A model generated the notes under the pieces. The model did not search any database and was not told the DNA's origin. It was given only the letters and a program-made list of their open reading frames with translations. A program made the position numbers and the translations under genes. From Aradus depressus (lineage: Eukaryota; Arthropoda; Insecta; Hemiptera; Aradidae): a DNA stretch of 64,000 nucleotides. The stretch is from the NCBI GenBank assembly GCA_963662175.1, contig OY759215.1:29452066-29516065 (forward strand), read 5' to 3'. Positions 10,880 through 20,590 of the stretch are shown piece after piece; within the stretch, counting starts at the first letter, position 1; each line of letters begins with the position of its first letter.

Positions 10880-11255
10880 ATTACATCTAAGAAGTTTGGT
10901 TTGTAGTCAGGTCCCATGGACCTCTGAGGGCTAACTCCTCCCTTATCCGACAAGACTTTGTCCTTTGTTGGTTTTGTACTTTTGGTCTTATCCCCAAGAG
11001 AGGGAGGACATCTTCAACAGTTTTGAAATATAATCTGTTAGTAAGATTAAAAGTTTATCCAGGCCTCTCTGCTGGAAAGATGGAGATTTTCAGTCTGAAA
11101 ACGTGGTTAATCCATTTTCCGAGGATTGGGGCTGTTTTAAAGGGTTTTATTTCTTAATCCCTTTCTCCCGCTATTCTGCCCTTCCTTGGTATAATTTTAT
11201 TTCGACAAATTTTCTTTCCACTGTATTGAGTTAAGAACTTCTTGTCGGCGGATCC
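10880..11255. other. Repeat-free island with TAATCC sites
   Basis: Not repeated elsewhere in the window. TAATCC occurs at 11108-11113 and 11155-11160 with GGATTG between them. No ORF. Candidate regulatory sequence. Confidence 0.3.
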
Positions 11256-11260
11256 TATTT

Positions 11261-12283
11261 AATACTTGGGACAAAGCTGACAAGTTGCTTATTACACTTA
11301 CTATAATACTTGGGACAAAGCTGACAAGTTGCTTATTACACTTACTATAATACTTGGGACAAAGCTGACAAGTTGTTTATTACACTTACTATAATACCTG
11401 GGACAAAGCTGACAAGTTGTTTATTACACTTACTATAATACCTGGGACAAAGCTGACAAGTTGCTTATTACACTTACTATAATACCTGGGACAAAGCTGA
11501 CAAGTTGTTTATTACACTTACTATAATACCTGGGACAAAGCTGACAAGTTGTTTATTACACTTACTATAATACCTGGGACAAAGCTGACAAGTTGTTTAT
11601 TACACTTACTATAATACCTGGGACAAAGCTGACAAGTTGTTTATTACACTTACTATAATACCTGGGACAAAGCTGACAAGTTGCTTATTACACTTACTAT
11701 AATACTTTCCACAAAGCTGACAAGTTGTTTATTACACTTACTATAATACCTGGGACAAAGCTGACAAGTTGTTTATTACACTTACTATAATACCTGGGAC
11801 AAAGCTGACAAGTTGTTTATTACACTTACTATAATACCTGGGACAAAGCTGACAAGTTGTTTATTACACTTACTATAATACCTGGGACAAAGCTGACAAG
11901 TTGTTTATTACACTTACTATAATACTTTCCACAAAGCTGACAAGTTGTTTATTACACTTACTATAATACCTGGGACAAAGCTGACAAGTTGCTTATTACA
12001 CTTACTATAATACTTTCCACAAAGCTGACAAGTTGCTTATTACACTTACTATAATACTTGTGACAAAGCTGACAAGTTGCTTATTGCACTTACTATAATA
12101 CTTGGTACAAAGCTGACAAGTTGCTTATTACACTTACTATAATACTTGGTACAAAGCTGACAAGTTGCTTATTACACTTACTATAATACTTGCCACAAAG
12201 CTGACAAGTTGCTTATTACACTTACTATAATACTTGCCACAAAGCTGACAAGTTGCTTATTACACTTACTATAATACTTGGTT
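11261..12283 (+). repeat. 44 bp minisatellite, 23 units
   Basis: ACAAAGCTGACAAGTTG.TTAT begins at 11271 and recurs every 44 bp to 12239 (22 x 44 = 968). Units are nearly identical; variation is confined to C/T in TTG(C/T)TTATT and to the block just before ACAAAGC (CTTGGG, CCTGGG, TTTCC, CTTGCC, CTTGG(T)). Variants are regionally clustered, consistent with recent local amplification. Confidence 0.97.
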
Positions 12284-12299
12284 AAGTTTTGGTTCTCTA

Positions 12300-12588
12300 T
12301 TTTACTCAACCAGCTATACGAAGTATAGAGGAAGTTATGTATTCGGTTAGAAATACAAGACTAAAAGTTATTATTTACAACAATTTACACCTTAACTAAC
12401 TTCCTAAATGCTACTAAACATTTTTGCAGAGAAATTGTGAAACAATTAATAAAAAATATAATGAAAAACATACTTTTATTTCTCTTATCAGATATATAAA
12501 ATTTACTAAAACCTAGAAGAGTTCATGAATCCCTATTGGTTCTTGAACCACATGGTCTAAAATAATTTATTGTAACATTATAATAACA
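12300..12588. other. rep140 leader scrap then AT-rich spacer
   Basis: GAAGTATAGAGGAAGTTATGTATTCGGT at about 12320 is the rep140 leader. The rest is AT-rich without a recognised feature. Confidence 0.45.
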
Positions 12589-12601
12589 TAAAATATAAAG
12601 A

Positions 12602-12950
12602 GAGGGCGCCGGTAGCTCAGTGGTAAGCGTGCTTGACTTCTGAGCTCAAGGTCGTGGGTTCGAAACCCAACCGAGACCCTTAGTTTATTTTATCTGGGAG
12701 GTAAAATAAACTTAAGCACGCCGTCCTTCGGATGGGACGTTAAGCGATGGTCCCGAGCCTGTACGATGTCAGGTACTCGTTAAAGACCCCTACCCTAGGT
12801 GAATAAAAAATTTAGGGTAGGCAAAATTTAGGACTCCCACAGTAGAGTCGGGCTCATGTCCACCAGAGTGACGAAAGAGCTCTCTGGTAGTAGGCGATAT
12901 GACCTCGTAGTTAAAGCCCGGGCATGAGTCAAAAACCTAACCTAACCCCC
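12602..12950 (+). mobile_element. SINE-1, full length, with 13-bp target duplication
   Basis: tRNA-related head: GGGCGCCGGTAGCTCAGTGG (box A consensus TRGYNNARNNG) and GGGTTCGAAACCC (box B, GGTTCGANNCC) about 45 bp later. The body runs through the GCACGCCGTCCTTCGGATGG and GTAGTAGGCGATATGACCTC blocks to a tail of AACCTAACCTAACC. TAAAATATAAAGA occurs at 12589-12601 and again at 12951-12963, a 13-bp target-site duplication consistent with LINE-mediated insertion. No protein is encoded. Confidence 0.95.
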
Positions 12951-13074
12951 TAAAATATAAAGAAAACTACTTTTATACACAAAACACGTTATATGAATGA
13001 AAATAAACAGATTGAATCATTGAACTTGATGAGTAGGTTCCTTTTTTTCCAGCATTTCTTCCAGAGTATTTTTC

Positions 13075-13385
13075 ACTTCACCAACTATATGAAGAATAGG
13101 AGAAGTTATATAATCGGACAGAAATTCGATGTTGACCCATAAGAACAACATCTATTTATTTTTCGCGAAATCCGCCAAAGGGAAGGGGAGGTCGAGAGGT
13201 GAGGGGACCCGATAACTGCCGATGTGATGAATGATACAAAATTATTATGAAGATTCATAAGCCCCTATCTAAGTCAACAATTGATTTTTTAGACATAACG
13301 ATTGATCGATCTTAGAGGAAGAGCTAAAGTGTTTAATTTGTGCTGGGGAAGAACATAGGAGGTGATTCACCGACTACTTTCTAGT
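13075..13385 (+). repeat. rep140, ~2 monomers
   Basis: Leader AACTATATGAAGAATAGGAGAAGTTATATAATCGG, then TCGCGAAATCCGCCAAAGGGAAGG, AACTGCCGATGTGATGAATG, and the GGTGATTCACCGAC end. Confidence 0.75.
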
Positions 13386-13454
13386 CGACCGTCTGACCTG
13401 TCACATATTTTATTATTTTGAGCTAGCCGTCTTTCCAAGTTGCCGTCATTCAAG

Positions 13455-13575
13455 CTCTCTGATAAAATCATATTAAATTTTGTGTCGATAAAATCATAAT
13501 TTCGGCAGTCCCCTCCCCCCCCCGCCCCCCCCCCCCCCCATTTTTCCATACGGCCGATTTTGCTGAAAATGAAAA
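13455..13575 (-). repeat. rep140 fragment, antisense, with poly-C run
   Basis: TTAAATTTTGTGTCGATAAAATCA and TTTCGGCAGT read as rep140 on the minus strand. A C-rich run at about 13506-13539 replaces the usual CCCTTCCCTT block. Confidence 0.6.
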
Positions 13576-13909
13576 TGTATGGTCTTTAACTGTTTTTGCA
13601 TTTAAATATAATATTCAAGTAATAGCCCAATTTTTGGTCATCGCTAAATGTTAATTTCTTGCCTCTGGATATATTTGAAAAATTGCTAACTCTAGCGGTA
13701 TTCTGGCAAAACCGGTCTAATAGGACAACGGAAAATGTTTTTGGACCTCGGAGACCAATCATCTAGCTATAAATCAAACATCATAAATTTGCTGGGAATA
13801 TTAATTGAAGTATTTTTAGCTGTGAGCTCTGCTCCAATATTATAGGCTCTTATAAAATCATAGTTATATATATTTTGCACTTTCCCATAGGTTGTCAGCT
13901 TTTTTTAAA
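13576..13909. other. Nothing recognised
   Basis: AT-rich; a scrap resembling rep140 (GGCAAAACCGGTCTAATAGG) lies near 13700. Confidence 0.4.
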
Positions 13910-14350
13910 ATTATTTTCATGCTATCCAGGCTATAAGAAATATTGGGGAAGTTGTGTAATAGGTCAGGAATTCCATGATACCAAAAATTGGGGGAAAAAA
14001 GTGTCTGTCTGTCTTTGTGTGTGCTTGTGAAAACGATTACTCTGTAGAATGAATGTATCGACATGAAATTTTATATGTGTATTCAGAACCCCATAAGGAC
14101 GACATCTATCGATTTTTAGCCATATTTTGGCCAAAGACAAGTGGGAGGCTTACAAGAAATATAAAAAATAACACTAAATAACTGGCGTTGTAAAGAATGT
14201 ATTGCCACGAAACTTACAACACATACATAACTGTAAATTGTTTGCCCAAACGGTCTGTTGGTTTTTAAAGAAGAGCGAAAATTTAATTGATTAATTCGTG
14301 GTAGGGTAGTACATTGCCGGTGATTCATCGACGACTTTTTTTTTGTAAGT
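13910..14350 (+). repeat. rep140, leader plus ~3 monomers
   Basis: Leader GGGGAAGTTGTGTAATAGGTCAGGAATT, GAATGTATCGACATGAAATTTT, ACCCCATAAGGACGACATCTAT, then GGTTTTTAAAGAAGAGCGAAAATTTAATTGATTAATTCGTG and GGTGATTCATCGACGAC. Confidence 0.85.
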
Positions 14351-14714
14351 TCCGAAACCATTTAGTTGTTATGGATTCGTACCCAAATTCAAATAATAAT
14401 AATATTGTTTATTTCGTTAAATTATAACATATTAATAGCATTAAATCTTAGATTCGGGCACACGCATGATTAGTAATAACAATAATAATTAAATGAAAAC
14501 AATAAAAAATTAAATGAAAATAAAGGAATTAATAAATATGTAATAGAAAATATTTTTATAATTCTTCCAAAAGTGCATTTTTCACGACTATAATTCTGGA
14601 CGTTCTCATGATTTTTCATGCAAAAAATAGAGAAAAGAAAATATAGGTAAATAATAAATAAGCCATGCAAAATATTTTTACGCTCCTATCTAAACTGATA
14701 TTTTTTTACGGTCA
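14351..14714. other. AT-rich spacer
   Basis: Contains TAATAATAATAATATTGTTTATTTCGTTAAA, also seen near 2066-2095 and 44046-44080, so part of it may be another dispersed repeat. No gene. Confidence 0.4.
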
Positions 14715-14805
14715 GACAGGCGTTGGAGCGCGGGGCCCCCCAATTCGCGGGGCCCGTAGCATTTGCTACTCTTGCTACGTGACTAATCCGGCACAGGGTT
14801 AGACA
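14715..14805 (+). repeat. hAT-like terminal fragment
   Basis: GC-rich GCGGGGCCC stretches followed by CTAATCCGGCACAGGG resemble the end of the hAT remnant at 17640-17672 (TTAATCCGGCACTGG). No transposase is attached. Confidence 0.4.
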
Positions 14806-14870
14806 TTACATGAAAAAATTTATGTAGTTATGTCTGTGAACACGATAACTCCCGAAAAAATAAATTAATC

Positions 14871-15099
14871 AACGCCTTCAGTCAATACAATCCATTATAC
14901 TTGACCACATTGCCAAAGCGACATTTTACGTTTCCAATCTTCCACTTTTCAACAATTAACCACAAACATACTTCCCACAAATCCCCGTCACCTTAAGCGG
15001 ACATGGCAGAGATACCTGCTCCACTAGCCTGGACTTCTCTTCCGTCACGTACCTCAGCAGTGCACTTGACACTGCACTAGTTAACGTCAAATGTTAAGT
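14871..15099 (+). repeat. Jockey-like LINE 3' end, truncated copy
   Basis: Nearly identical to 15445-15676, from AACGCCTTCAGTCAATACAA through CCTTAAGCGGACATGGCAG to AACGTCAAATGTTAAGT. It encodes the last part of the RT tail (FYVSNLPL) and then 3' sequence. It abuts a rep140 scrap at its 5' side. Confidence 0.85.
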
Positions 15100-15263
15100 A
15101 ATAAATAATAAATAAAATAAATTAGTAAATAACTAATAAAAAATTATGATGTAATAGTAATATTAAACAAAAGGTAATTTCGACAGGCCTCAGGAGAATA
15201 ACTGTGGAGGATTTCTGTGAAGAAAATAATAATTAAGCAAAGTATGAAGTAATATTTTTATAA

Positions 15264-15676
15264 ATGGACAACCCACATCAGACTGAAAGGTACCTCAAAA
15301 TACGATTTGGACGACTGAAATCAATCATCGGACGACGATCGGGATTATGTCTTGAGAACAAAATTCACATATACAACACGAGACTAAAACCCATTTGGAC
15401 ATACGGTATCGAGGTGTGTGGATCAGCCAAAACATTAAACATACAACGCCTTCAGTCAATACAATCCATTATACTTGACCACATTGCCAAAGCGACATTT
15501 TACGTTTCCAATCTTCCACTTTTCAACAATTAACCACAAACATACTTCCCACAAATCCACCCCGTCACCTTAAGCGGACATGGCAGAGATACCTGCTCCA
15601 CTAGCCTGGTCTTCTCTTCCGTCACGTACCTCAGCAGTGCACTTGACACTGCACTAGTTAACGTCAAATGTTAAGT
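15264..15676 (+). pseudogene. Jockey-like LINE reverse transcriptase tail, 5'-truncated
   Basis: The open frame 15264-15533 reads LENKIHIYNTRLKPIWTYGI, then LQSIQSI and FYVSNLPL, the C-terminal region of Jockey-clade non-LTR retrotransposon polymerases (LKP.WTYG..LWG, YVSN). Only about 89 codons remain of an ORF that is normally several hundred codons longer, with no palm-domain YADD. It stops at 15531-15533; the rest to 15676 is shared with the copy at 14871. Classic 5' truncation. Confidence 0.9.
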
Positions 15677-15821
15677 CGTAAATATGTATATACAAAAATA
15701 TAAGTAAATGAAACATTATTTTTATATAATGGGTATTTTATTATTTTTAAACAGTGAGAAAATGATCCTGGCTTCAGTCCTATCGACCTATGTTATGTAT
15801 GCCAAGTGAGCTCACTTTTTT
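15677..15821. other. AT-rich spacer
   Basis: No feature recognised. Confidence 0.4.
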
Positions 15822-15975
15822 TTTGCCAGGAATCGAACCCATATCTATCCTATAATTGAGAGGGTCGATAACCTAACTATAAGAACTGTCGATCCTAGAA
15901 GGAGTTGGGACCCACATAGAGATCCGTGGCTCAGCACCGTTACATTAACCACACAGGACACTCGCATCAGACAAT
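15822..15975 (-). repeat. Possible dimeric tRNA-derived sequence
   Basis: On the minus strand ATGGGTTCGATTCCTGGCA (15824-15842) has a perfect box B and is preceded by TATAGTTAGGTTATCGAC, a D-arm-like stretch. Immediately upstream a second unit of similar length has GTGTGGTTAATGTAACGG and GGGTCCCAACTCC, a degraded box B. Neither folds convincingly by eye, so this is more likely a SINE head or tRNA pseudogenes than functional tRNA. Confidence 0.4.
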
Positions 15976-16129
15976 AGCGTCCACCCCCCCGTTTTAGTAT
16001 ATATTTATTATGTAGATAATTGTGTGGGCTTAACTTATTCCACGAGGAGGCCCCCCAATATAACAATGAATCTCCACAGTTTAGAGTGAAATCTAACCTC
16101 CTCTCTCAAGACCCACTTTGATGACCTCA

Positions 16130-16690
16130 AATTTTTTTTTTTTTTTTTTTCAGCTGTACAATTTGTATAATCGATCGGAAATTTGATGTTGAGTTTTCAC
16201 CGAAATTTCATCTTTTCAAAAACTCTGTTTCCAAAAATGGGGAGAAAAAAAATTGATGTGTGTGAGCACGATTACTCGCAACATAATAAATGTATAAATA
16301 CGCAACATAGTATCCAGAATCCCATTAGGTCGACACCTATTGATTTTCAGACAAATCGGTCAATAGGAAGGGATGACAAGTCTAATAACTGACGTTCTAA
16401 TGAATGTATACGACATTTCATATGCAAATTCAAAACCTCAGAAGAACGGCACGTAATAAGTTTCCGCAAAATCGGCCGAAGGGAAGGGCGGGTTAGGGGG
16501 AGTCTCGACTCAAAAACCATAGTAACTGCCGATGTAATGAATGTATCGACACATAATTTAGTATGAAGATTCAGAAGTCCTTATGTTAGTCAACTATTGG
16601 TTTTTAGCCCAAAAGATTGATGGGTATTGGAAAACTTAATTGATTTCGTTCTAGGGAAGTACATTTTTATCATATATTTCAAAGGGAAGG
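16130..16690 (+). repeat. rep140, leader plus ~3 monomers
   Basis: Leader TCGATCGGAAATTTGATGTTGAGTTTTCAC, then three successive monomers with AATGAATGTAT near 16268, 16398 and 16536, separated by about 135 bp, ending TTAATTGATTTCGTTCTAGGGAAG. Confidence 0.85.
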
Positions 16691-16774
16691 TGATACGTCA
16701 TGTAAGCCCTCTACATACATGCAAATAAATAAACATAATAATAATAATATGATATGCACAATAAAAAATATAAA

Positions 16775-16835
16775 ACATGATGATGACGCAGTTACGTTGA
16801 AACCGGTTCTGGTCAAAAATTGGAGTGATAGTTTT
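16775..16835 (+). repeat. FB1 terminal fragment
   Basis: ATGATGATGACGCAGTTACGTTGAAACCGGTTCTGGTCAAAAAT matches the FB1 end; outer part lost. Confidence 0.7.
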
Positions 16836-17315
16836 TGGTTACTTGTATACTTTGGCTACTTATATATATTATTGGACTTATAGTTCTTTGGAACTTATGT
16901 ACCTACAGATCATCAGTGGATGGATACTCTGTACAAACTATCCCCGAGTTTTTTCCCTATTGAATGACAAAGGCTATAAATGCTGATTTATTCCTGATTT
17001 CTTCTCAATAGGGGGGACTCCTTCCTTTCTGCTGGCCGAGGGGAGGGCCCGGAGAGATATTATTTGCCGATAGGCTCCTGATCCTATAAAAGGATTCCTT
17101 CTCAGATTTATTCCTACAAATCCTGCCTAGTGATCTGGGTCAGGGAGTCTTCAGATTAGATGGGGCTTAGTTTTCTATCCTCTTTCAAAACCTTAACCTC
17201 AAGTATCTTCTAAAGTATTTTTTGTTTTTCTCTTTGTTTTTTGTAAATCTAAAACTCGATTTCGTCACGTTAAATCTTATCTGAAATTAATCATTTACAT
17301 TTATATGGAATCTCT
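16836..17315. other. Repeat-free island
   Basis: GC-richer around 17000-17180, with TATAAAAGG at 17095 but no ORF or initiator at a normal distance. No match elsewhere in the window. Confidence 0.3.
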
Positions 17316-17672
17316 TTAGAATCGTGTTTCCCAAACGTAGAAATTGCCTTGCGCATTTACTTGTCTCTCATGATCACTAACTGCAGTGGCGAACGTTCTT
17401 TTTCAACATTAAAATGTATTAAAAATGAGTTAAGGAACACGATGGGCCAAGAACGTCTTAATCATCTCACTTTGATGAATATAGAGCATGATTTGCTTAA
17501 AGAAGTCGATATTGAAAGTGTTATCTCTAAATTTGCCCATAATAAATCCAGAAAAGTTTATTTGTAACAGTTTTGTTTTATTTAATACCCTAAACTTGAG
17601 AACCTAAAGCAAACCAAGGGCCTCTTGACAGAATTGGCTACAGGCCCCTCGCTGGCTTAATCCGGCACTGGT
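17316..17672 (+). pseudogene. hAT transposase C-terminal dimerisation domain remnant
   Basis: From about 17316 to the stop at 17565-17567 one frame reads FPNVEIALRIYLSL, TNCSGERSFSTLK, IKNELRNTMGQERL and LMNIE, the hATC dimerisation domain (A/G.ERSFS.LK..K...R..M...RL..L) found at the C terminus of hAT and ZMYM-like transposases. About 83 codons survive; the DDE catalytic core and zinc finger are absent. About 100 bp after the stop lies GGCCCCTCGCTGGCTTAATCCGGCACTG, a plausible hAT 3' terminus. The matching 5' terminus was not found. Confidence 0.9.
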
Positions 17673-18217
17673 CTAACCGATTACATAACATCCTCAGTAC
17701 ATCGTATCATATATATCATATAGCCGAGGAAGGAATACTATAACAGCTTGAAAAGAACCTTTGTAATTCCAAATAAAGTGATGTTTATGCTTCAGGGATT
17801 ATTTTTGTATAATGGATTTTTTTTCTACAAACTCAAGCAATGGAGATTTTTCTGATTTTGTTTAGTGTTGAAGTGGTGTGTTACGAAGTGTCAGTAAGTT
17901 TTCGAGATCTAAAGTCCATACGGATGCACATGGAGGCATACAAAACTGCTTTAACAGCATAGATAACAGAGAAAGAAATGTGTGAGTAAATGATATTCCT
18001 TGTAACAATACTCCTGCAAATGAGTTGGGTTAATATTGCGTTGTTACTTTGGTATATACTTCTTTGGACTTGGATGAAAAGGCAAACAAAAAAAAAAAAC
18101 TTCTGATAATTGTCCAAAGCTTCCTCGTATATACCTTTCGACAAAAAAGAAGATTTTCCAGATATTGTAGCGTAATTACCGTTAATTATTACAGAATTTT
18201 ACCAATATTTTTATTTC
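17673..18217. other. AT-rich, nothing recognised
   Basis: No motif-bearing ORF or known repeat. Confidence 0.4.
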
Positions 18218-18385
18218 GGGTATGTGAGGGATTTAAACTGTATAGCACATGGAAGGAGCACAAAGCATTCTCCGTATTTCGTCGGGTATGTGAGAGATTT
18301 AAACTGTATATGCACATGGAACGAACACAAAGCATCCTCTGTATTTCGTCGGGTATGTGCGGAATCTAAACTGTATATGCATAAT
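18218..18385 (+). repeat. 66-67 bp tandem repeat, 2.5 units
   Basis: GGGTATGTG starts at 18218, 18284 and 18351, each followed by TTAAACTGTATA.GCACATGGA and GAGCACAAAGCATTCTC-type sequence. Confidence 0.85.
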
Positions 18386-18570
18386 TTGCAGTCAAATCGG
18401 TCAAATGGATGTGGGGGATCAGAGGAGGGCGCCTCTTAAAAATACCTTAATAAGTGTAACACGAATGTATCAACATAAATTTAGTATGATTCACAAGTCA
18501 CTCTTATTGATTTTCAGCCAAATTGGTATGAGTTCATTAATTCGCGCTGGGGAAGTACATTTTTTTTTAT
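18386..18570 (+). repeat. rep140, ~1.5 monomers
   Basis: CAGTCAAATCGGTCAAATGGA, GTAACACGAATGTATCAACATAAATTTAGTATG and TTAATTCGCGCTGGGGAAGTACATT. Confidence 0.7.
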
Positions 18571-18984
18571 AAAGGAAAATAAATCCAAATAAGTTTTGAA
18601 AGGTTGTAATGGAATTTAAAGAGGTTGTTGATTCCATTGAAGAGAGTTCAATCAGACGGACCACATCAGGGGACTATTCACTGAGGGAGAAAAAGGGTTG
18701 AAGAAACAGGACTGGGACTTGGGAGAGTGTCAAGTCCCTCCCTCCCGACCCTTTTTGAGGGAGCAACTACCCCAATTTGGAGGGATGTCTCAGGGGAGAG
18801 AGGGTCCTTTTATTGGGTTCAAAAGGACGGGAATTGAACCTTCTTACCCAGCCAGTCCAAAAGTTCGCTTAGAGGACTCTGCCACGTGGGTCTCTCAACT
18901 TTCCTCCGTTTCATTCCAATATCATTGGTGAAAAAGCTTGCTTTATTGTCCTATTTTCGCTTGTCCAGCATATATATACACATA
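18571..18984. other. Repeat-free GC-richer island
   Basis: An open stretch at 18698-18931 (about 77 codons) has no recognisable motif. Nothing else seen. Confidence 0.3.
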
Positions 18985-19246
18985 TTTCGGGCTGGTGTGT
19001 ACACCTAGGGACCTAAGCATCCAATGCTCCTACCCCTTCACTGCTAGCTCAACTATGGGATTCTAAATTATTTGGGATATTTAACGAGTACCTGACATCG
19101 CATAGGCTCGGGACCATCGTTTAACGTCCCATCCGTACGTTTTTTTTTATCTCCCTCATAAAATAAACTAAGGGCCTCGGCCGGGTTTCGAACCCGCGAT
19201 CATCAGCTCAGTAAGCAAGCTTGCATACTACTGAGCTACCGGCGCT
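18985..19246 (-). repeat. SINE-1 copy with alternative tail, antisense
   Basis: On the minus strand the head (AGCGCCGGTAGCTCAGTAG, box B GGGTTTCGAACCC-like) leads to GATGTCAGGTACTCGTTAAA and then to the alternative tail GAGCATTGGATGCTTAGGTCCCTAGGTGTACACACC, shared with 47225-47400. Confidence 0.8.
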
Positions 19247-19481
19247 TTCAATTAATCAAGATTTCTCGGAAAAATAAAAGACATTGTTTACCCACTGTTT
19301 TATTTGCGACCAGAACTGGCTTTCAACGCAACAGCGTCATCATCAGTGACATCTATTAATGTATATGCTACGGATAAAGTTAAATTAACGGTTAAACCTA
19401 GGATTACCCGGGTAAACCTAGTAGTACCCGCTGCCGCTTGGTTAAAGTCCGAAATATAATTGAAATAGTTCACGTTTCGGG

Positions 19482-19637
19482 CTTTACCCGGGTAAAGTAT
19501 ATGTTAAAGCTAGAACCTGTACTACTTCAAATATAGGAACGACGGGAGGGGCAGATATATCGTCCCGCCGGCGGAACGCCGGCAAATACGCCTCCAAATT
19601 TTGTAATATTTCGATTTATGTTTGTTCTAGGAATTTA
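19482..19637 (+). repeat. 156-bp direct repeat, copy 1
   Basis: CTTTACCCGGGTAAAGTATA to TTGTTCTAGGAATTTA; apparently identical to 19832-19987, including the GC-rich CCCGCCGGCGGAACGCCGGC core. Identity suggests a recent event. Confidence 0.9.
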
Positions 19638-19831
19638 TGTACCCAGATGTTAGACAGCTTACAACAATGGAAATTGAGGTGTGGTCGAGCTAATTAATAA
19701 GTACCTAATCTTTATAGTGGAACATACGTCCACTAATGGCCTTGTCATTATTAGTATACCCAACTTTAACCAAGCGGCAGCGGGTACTACGCAGTTTACC
19801 CGGGTAATCCTAGGTTTAACCGTTAATCTAA

Positions 19832-19987
19832 CTTTACCCGGGTAAAGTATATGTTAAAGCTAGAACCTGTACTACTTCAAATATAGGAACGACGGGAGGG
19901 GCAGATATATCGTCCCGCCGGCGGAACGCCGGCAAATACGCCTCCAAATTTTGTAATATTTCGATTTATGTTTGTTCTAGGAATTTA
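19832..19987 (+). repeat. 156-bp direct repeat, copy 2
   Basis: Partner of 19482-19637. Confidence 0.9.
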
Positions 19988-20159
19988 GGTACAGAGTAAC
20001 AAAATAAAAAATATAAAAAACGTGCTTACCCCCTGTATAGGCTAAAGGAATATTGGCAATGGGGTGGGTATAAAAAAGATTCACTCACACTATTTACATA
20101 CCAACAACATTCATTCGAAAATGGAAATGCATTTTTTATCATAAAATATAACAAATTGC

Positions 20160-20590
20160 ATTTTTAAAAATTATTTCTGTCTGTGATCACGATATCTCCC
20201 GATGCAATGAATGTATCAACAAGAAACTTTATAAGTGAATTCAGAACCCTCCGTCGACGGCAACTATTGTTTCCAGTCAAATCGACCCAAGGGGAGGGGA
20301 GGATTAGGGGTGAGGCTCAACATAAAAGTTCTAATAACAACCGATAAAATGAAATTATCAACACAAAATTTTATATGTGTTTTCAAAACACCTTAAAGAC
20401 GACAGTTATCAATTTTCAGCGGTATCGGCTGAAGAGAAGGATGGGTTCAGGGGAGGGGGTTCAATTCAAACACCCTAATAACTGCCTATGTAATGAATTT
20501 TACGACACAAAATTTAGTATGAGGATTTAGGAACCCCTAAGTTAACTATATTAGCGCAAAACGGTCGACTGGTTTTGGAGAGGCCGCAAG
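20160..20590 (+). repeat. rep140, 3 monomers
   Basis: Monomer starts near 20209, 20347 and 20493 (spacing 138 and 146 bp), with GTCTGTGATCACGATATCTCCCGATG at the front and GGTCGACTGGTTTTGGAGAGG at the end. Confidence 0.85.

Larger units (their letters stand above)
19270..20110. mobile_element. FB1 element split by a palindromic insertion
   Basis: 19270-19376 is the FB1 left inverted repeat (CCACTGTTTTATTT, GACCAGAACTGGCTTTCAACG, CAACAGCGTCATCATCAG). FB1 interior resumes at about 19990 (GTACAGAGTAACAAAATAAAA, GTGCTTACCCCCTG). Between them lies a ~615 bp insertion with its own inverted arms (about 19374-19448 and 19765-19840, carrying GGTTAAACCTAGGATTACCCGGGTAA) and a 156-bp direct duplication at 19482-19637 and 19832-19987. 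Confidence 0.7.

Noticed and set aside
11261..12283. CRISPR array
   Set aside because: Units are contiguous 44-bp repeats without unique spacers, in a eukaryotic context.
12602..12675. tRNA gene with box A and box B
   Set aside because: Followed by the conserved SINE body, flanked by target duplications, and repeated many times; the cloverleaf is degenerate. It is the head of SINE-1, not a working tRNA gene.
17095..17115. TATA box with promoter
   Set aside because: TATAAAAGG is present but no initiator or ORF lies at a normal distance.
19482..19987. LTR retrotransposon with 156-bp LTRs
   Set aside because: Only 194 bp lie between the repeats, no primer-binding site or polypurine tract was seen, and repeats do not begin TG and end CA.
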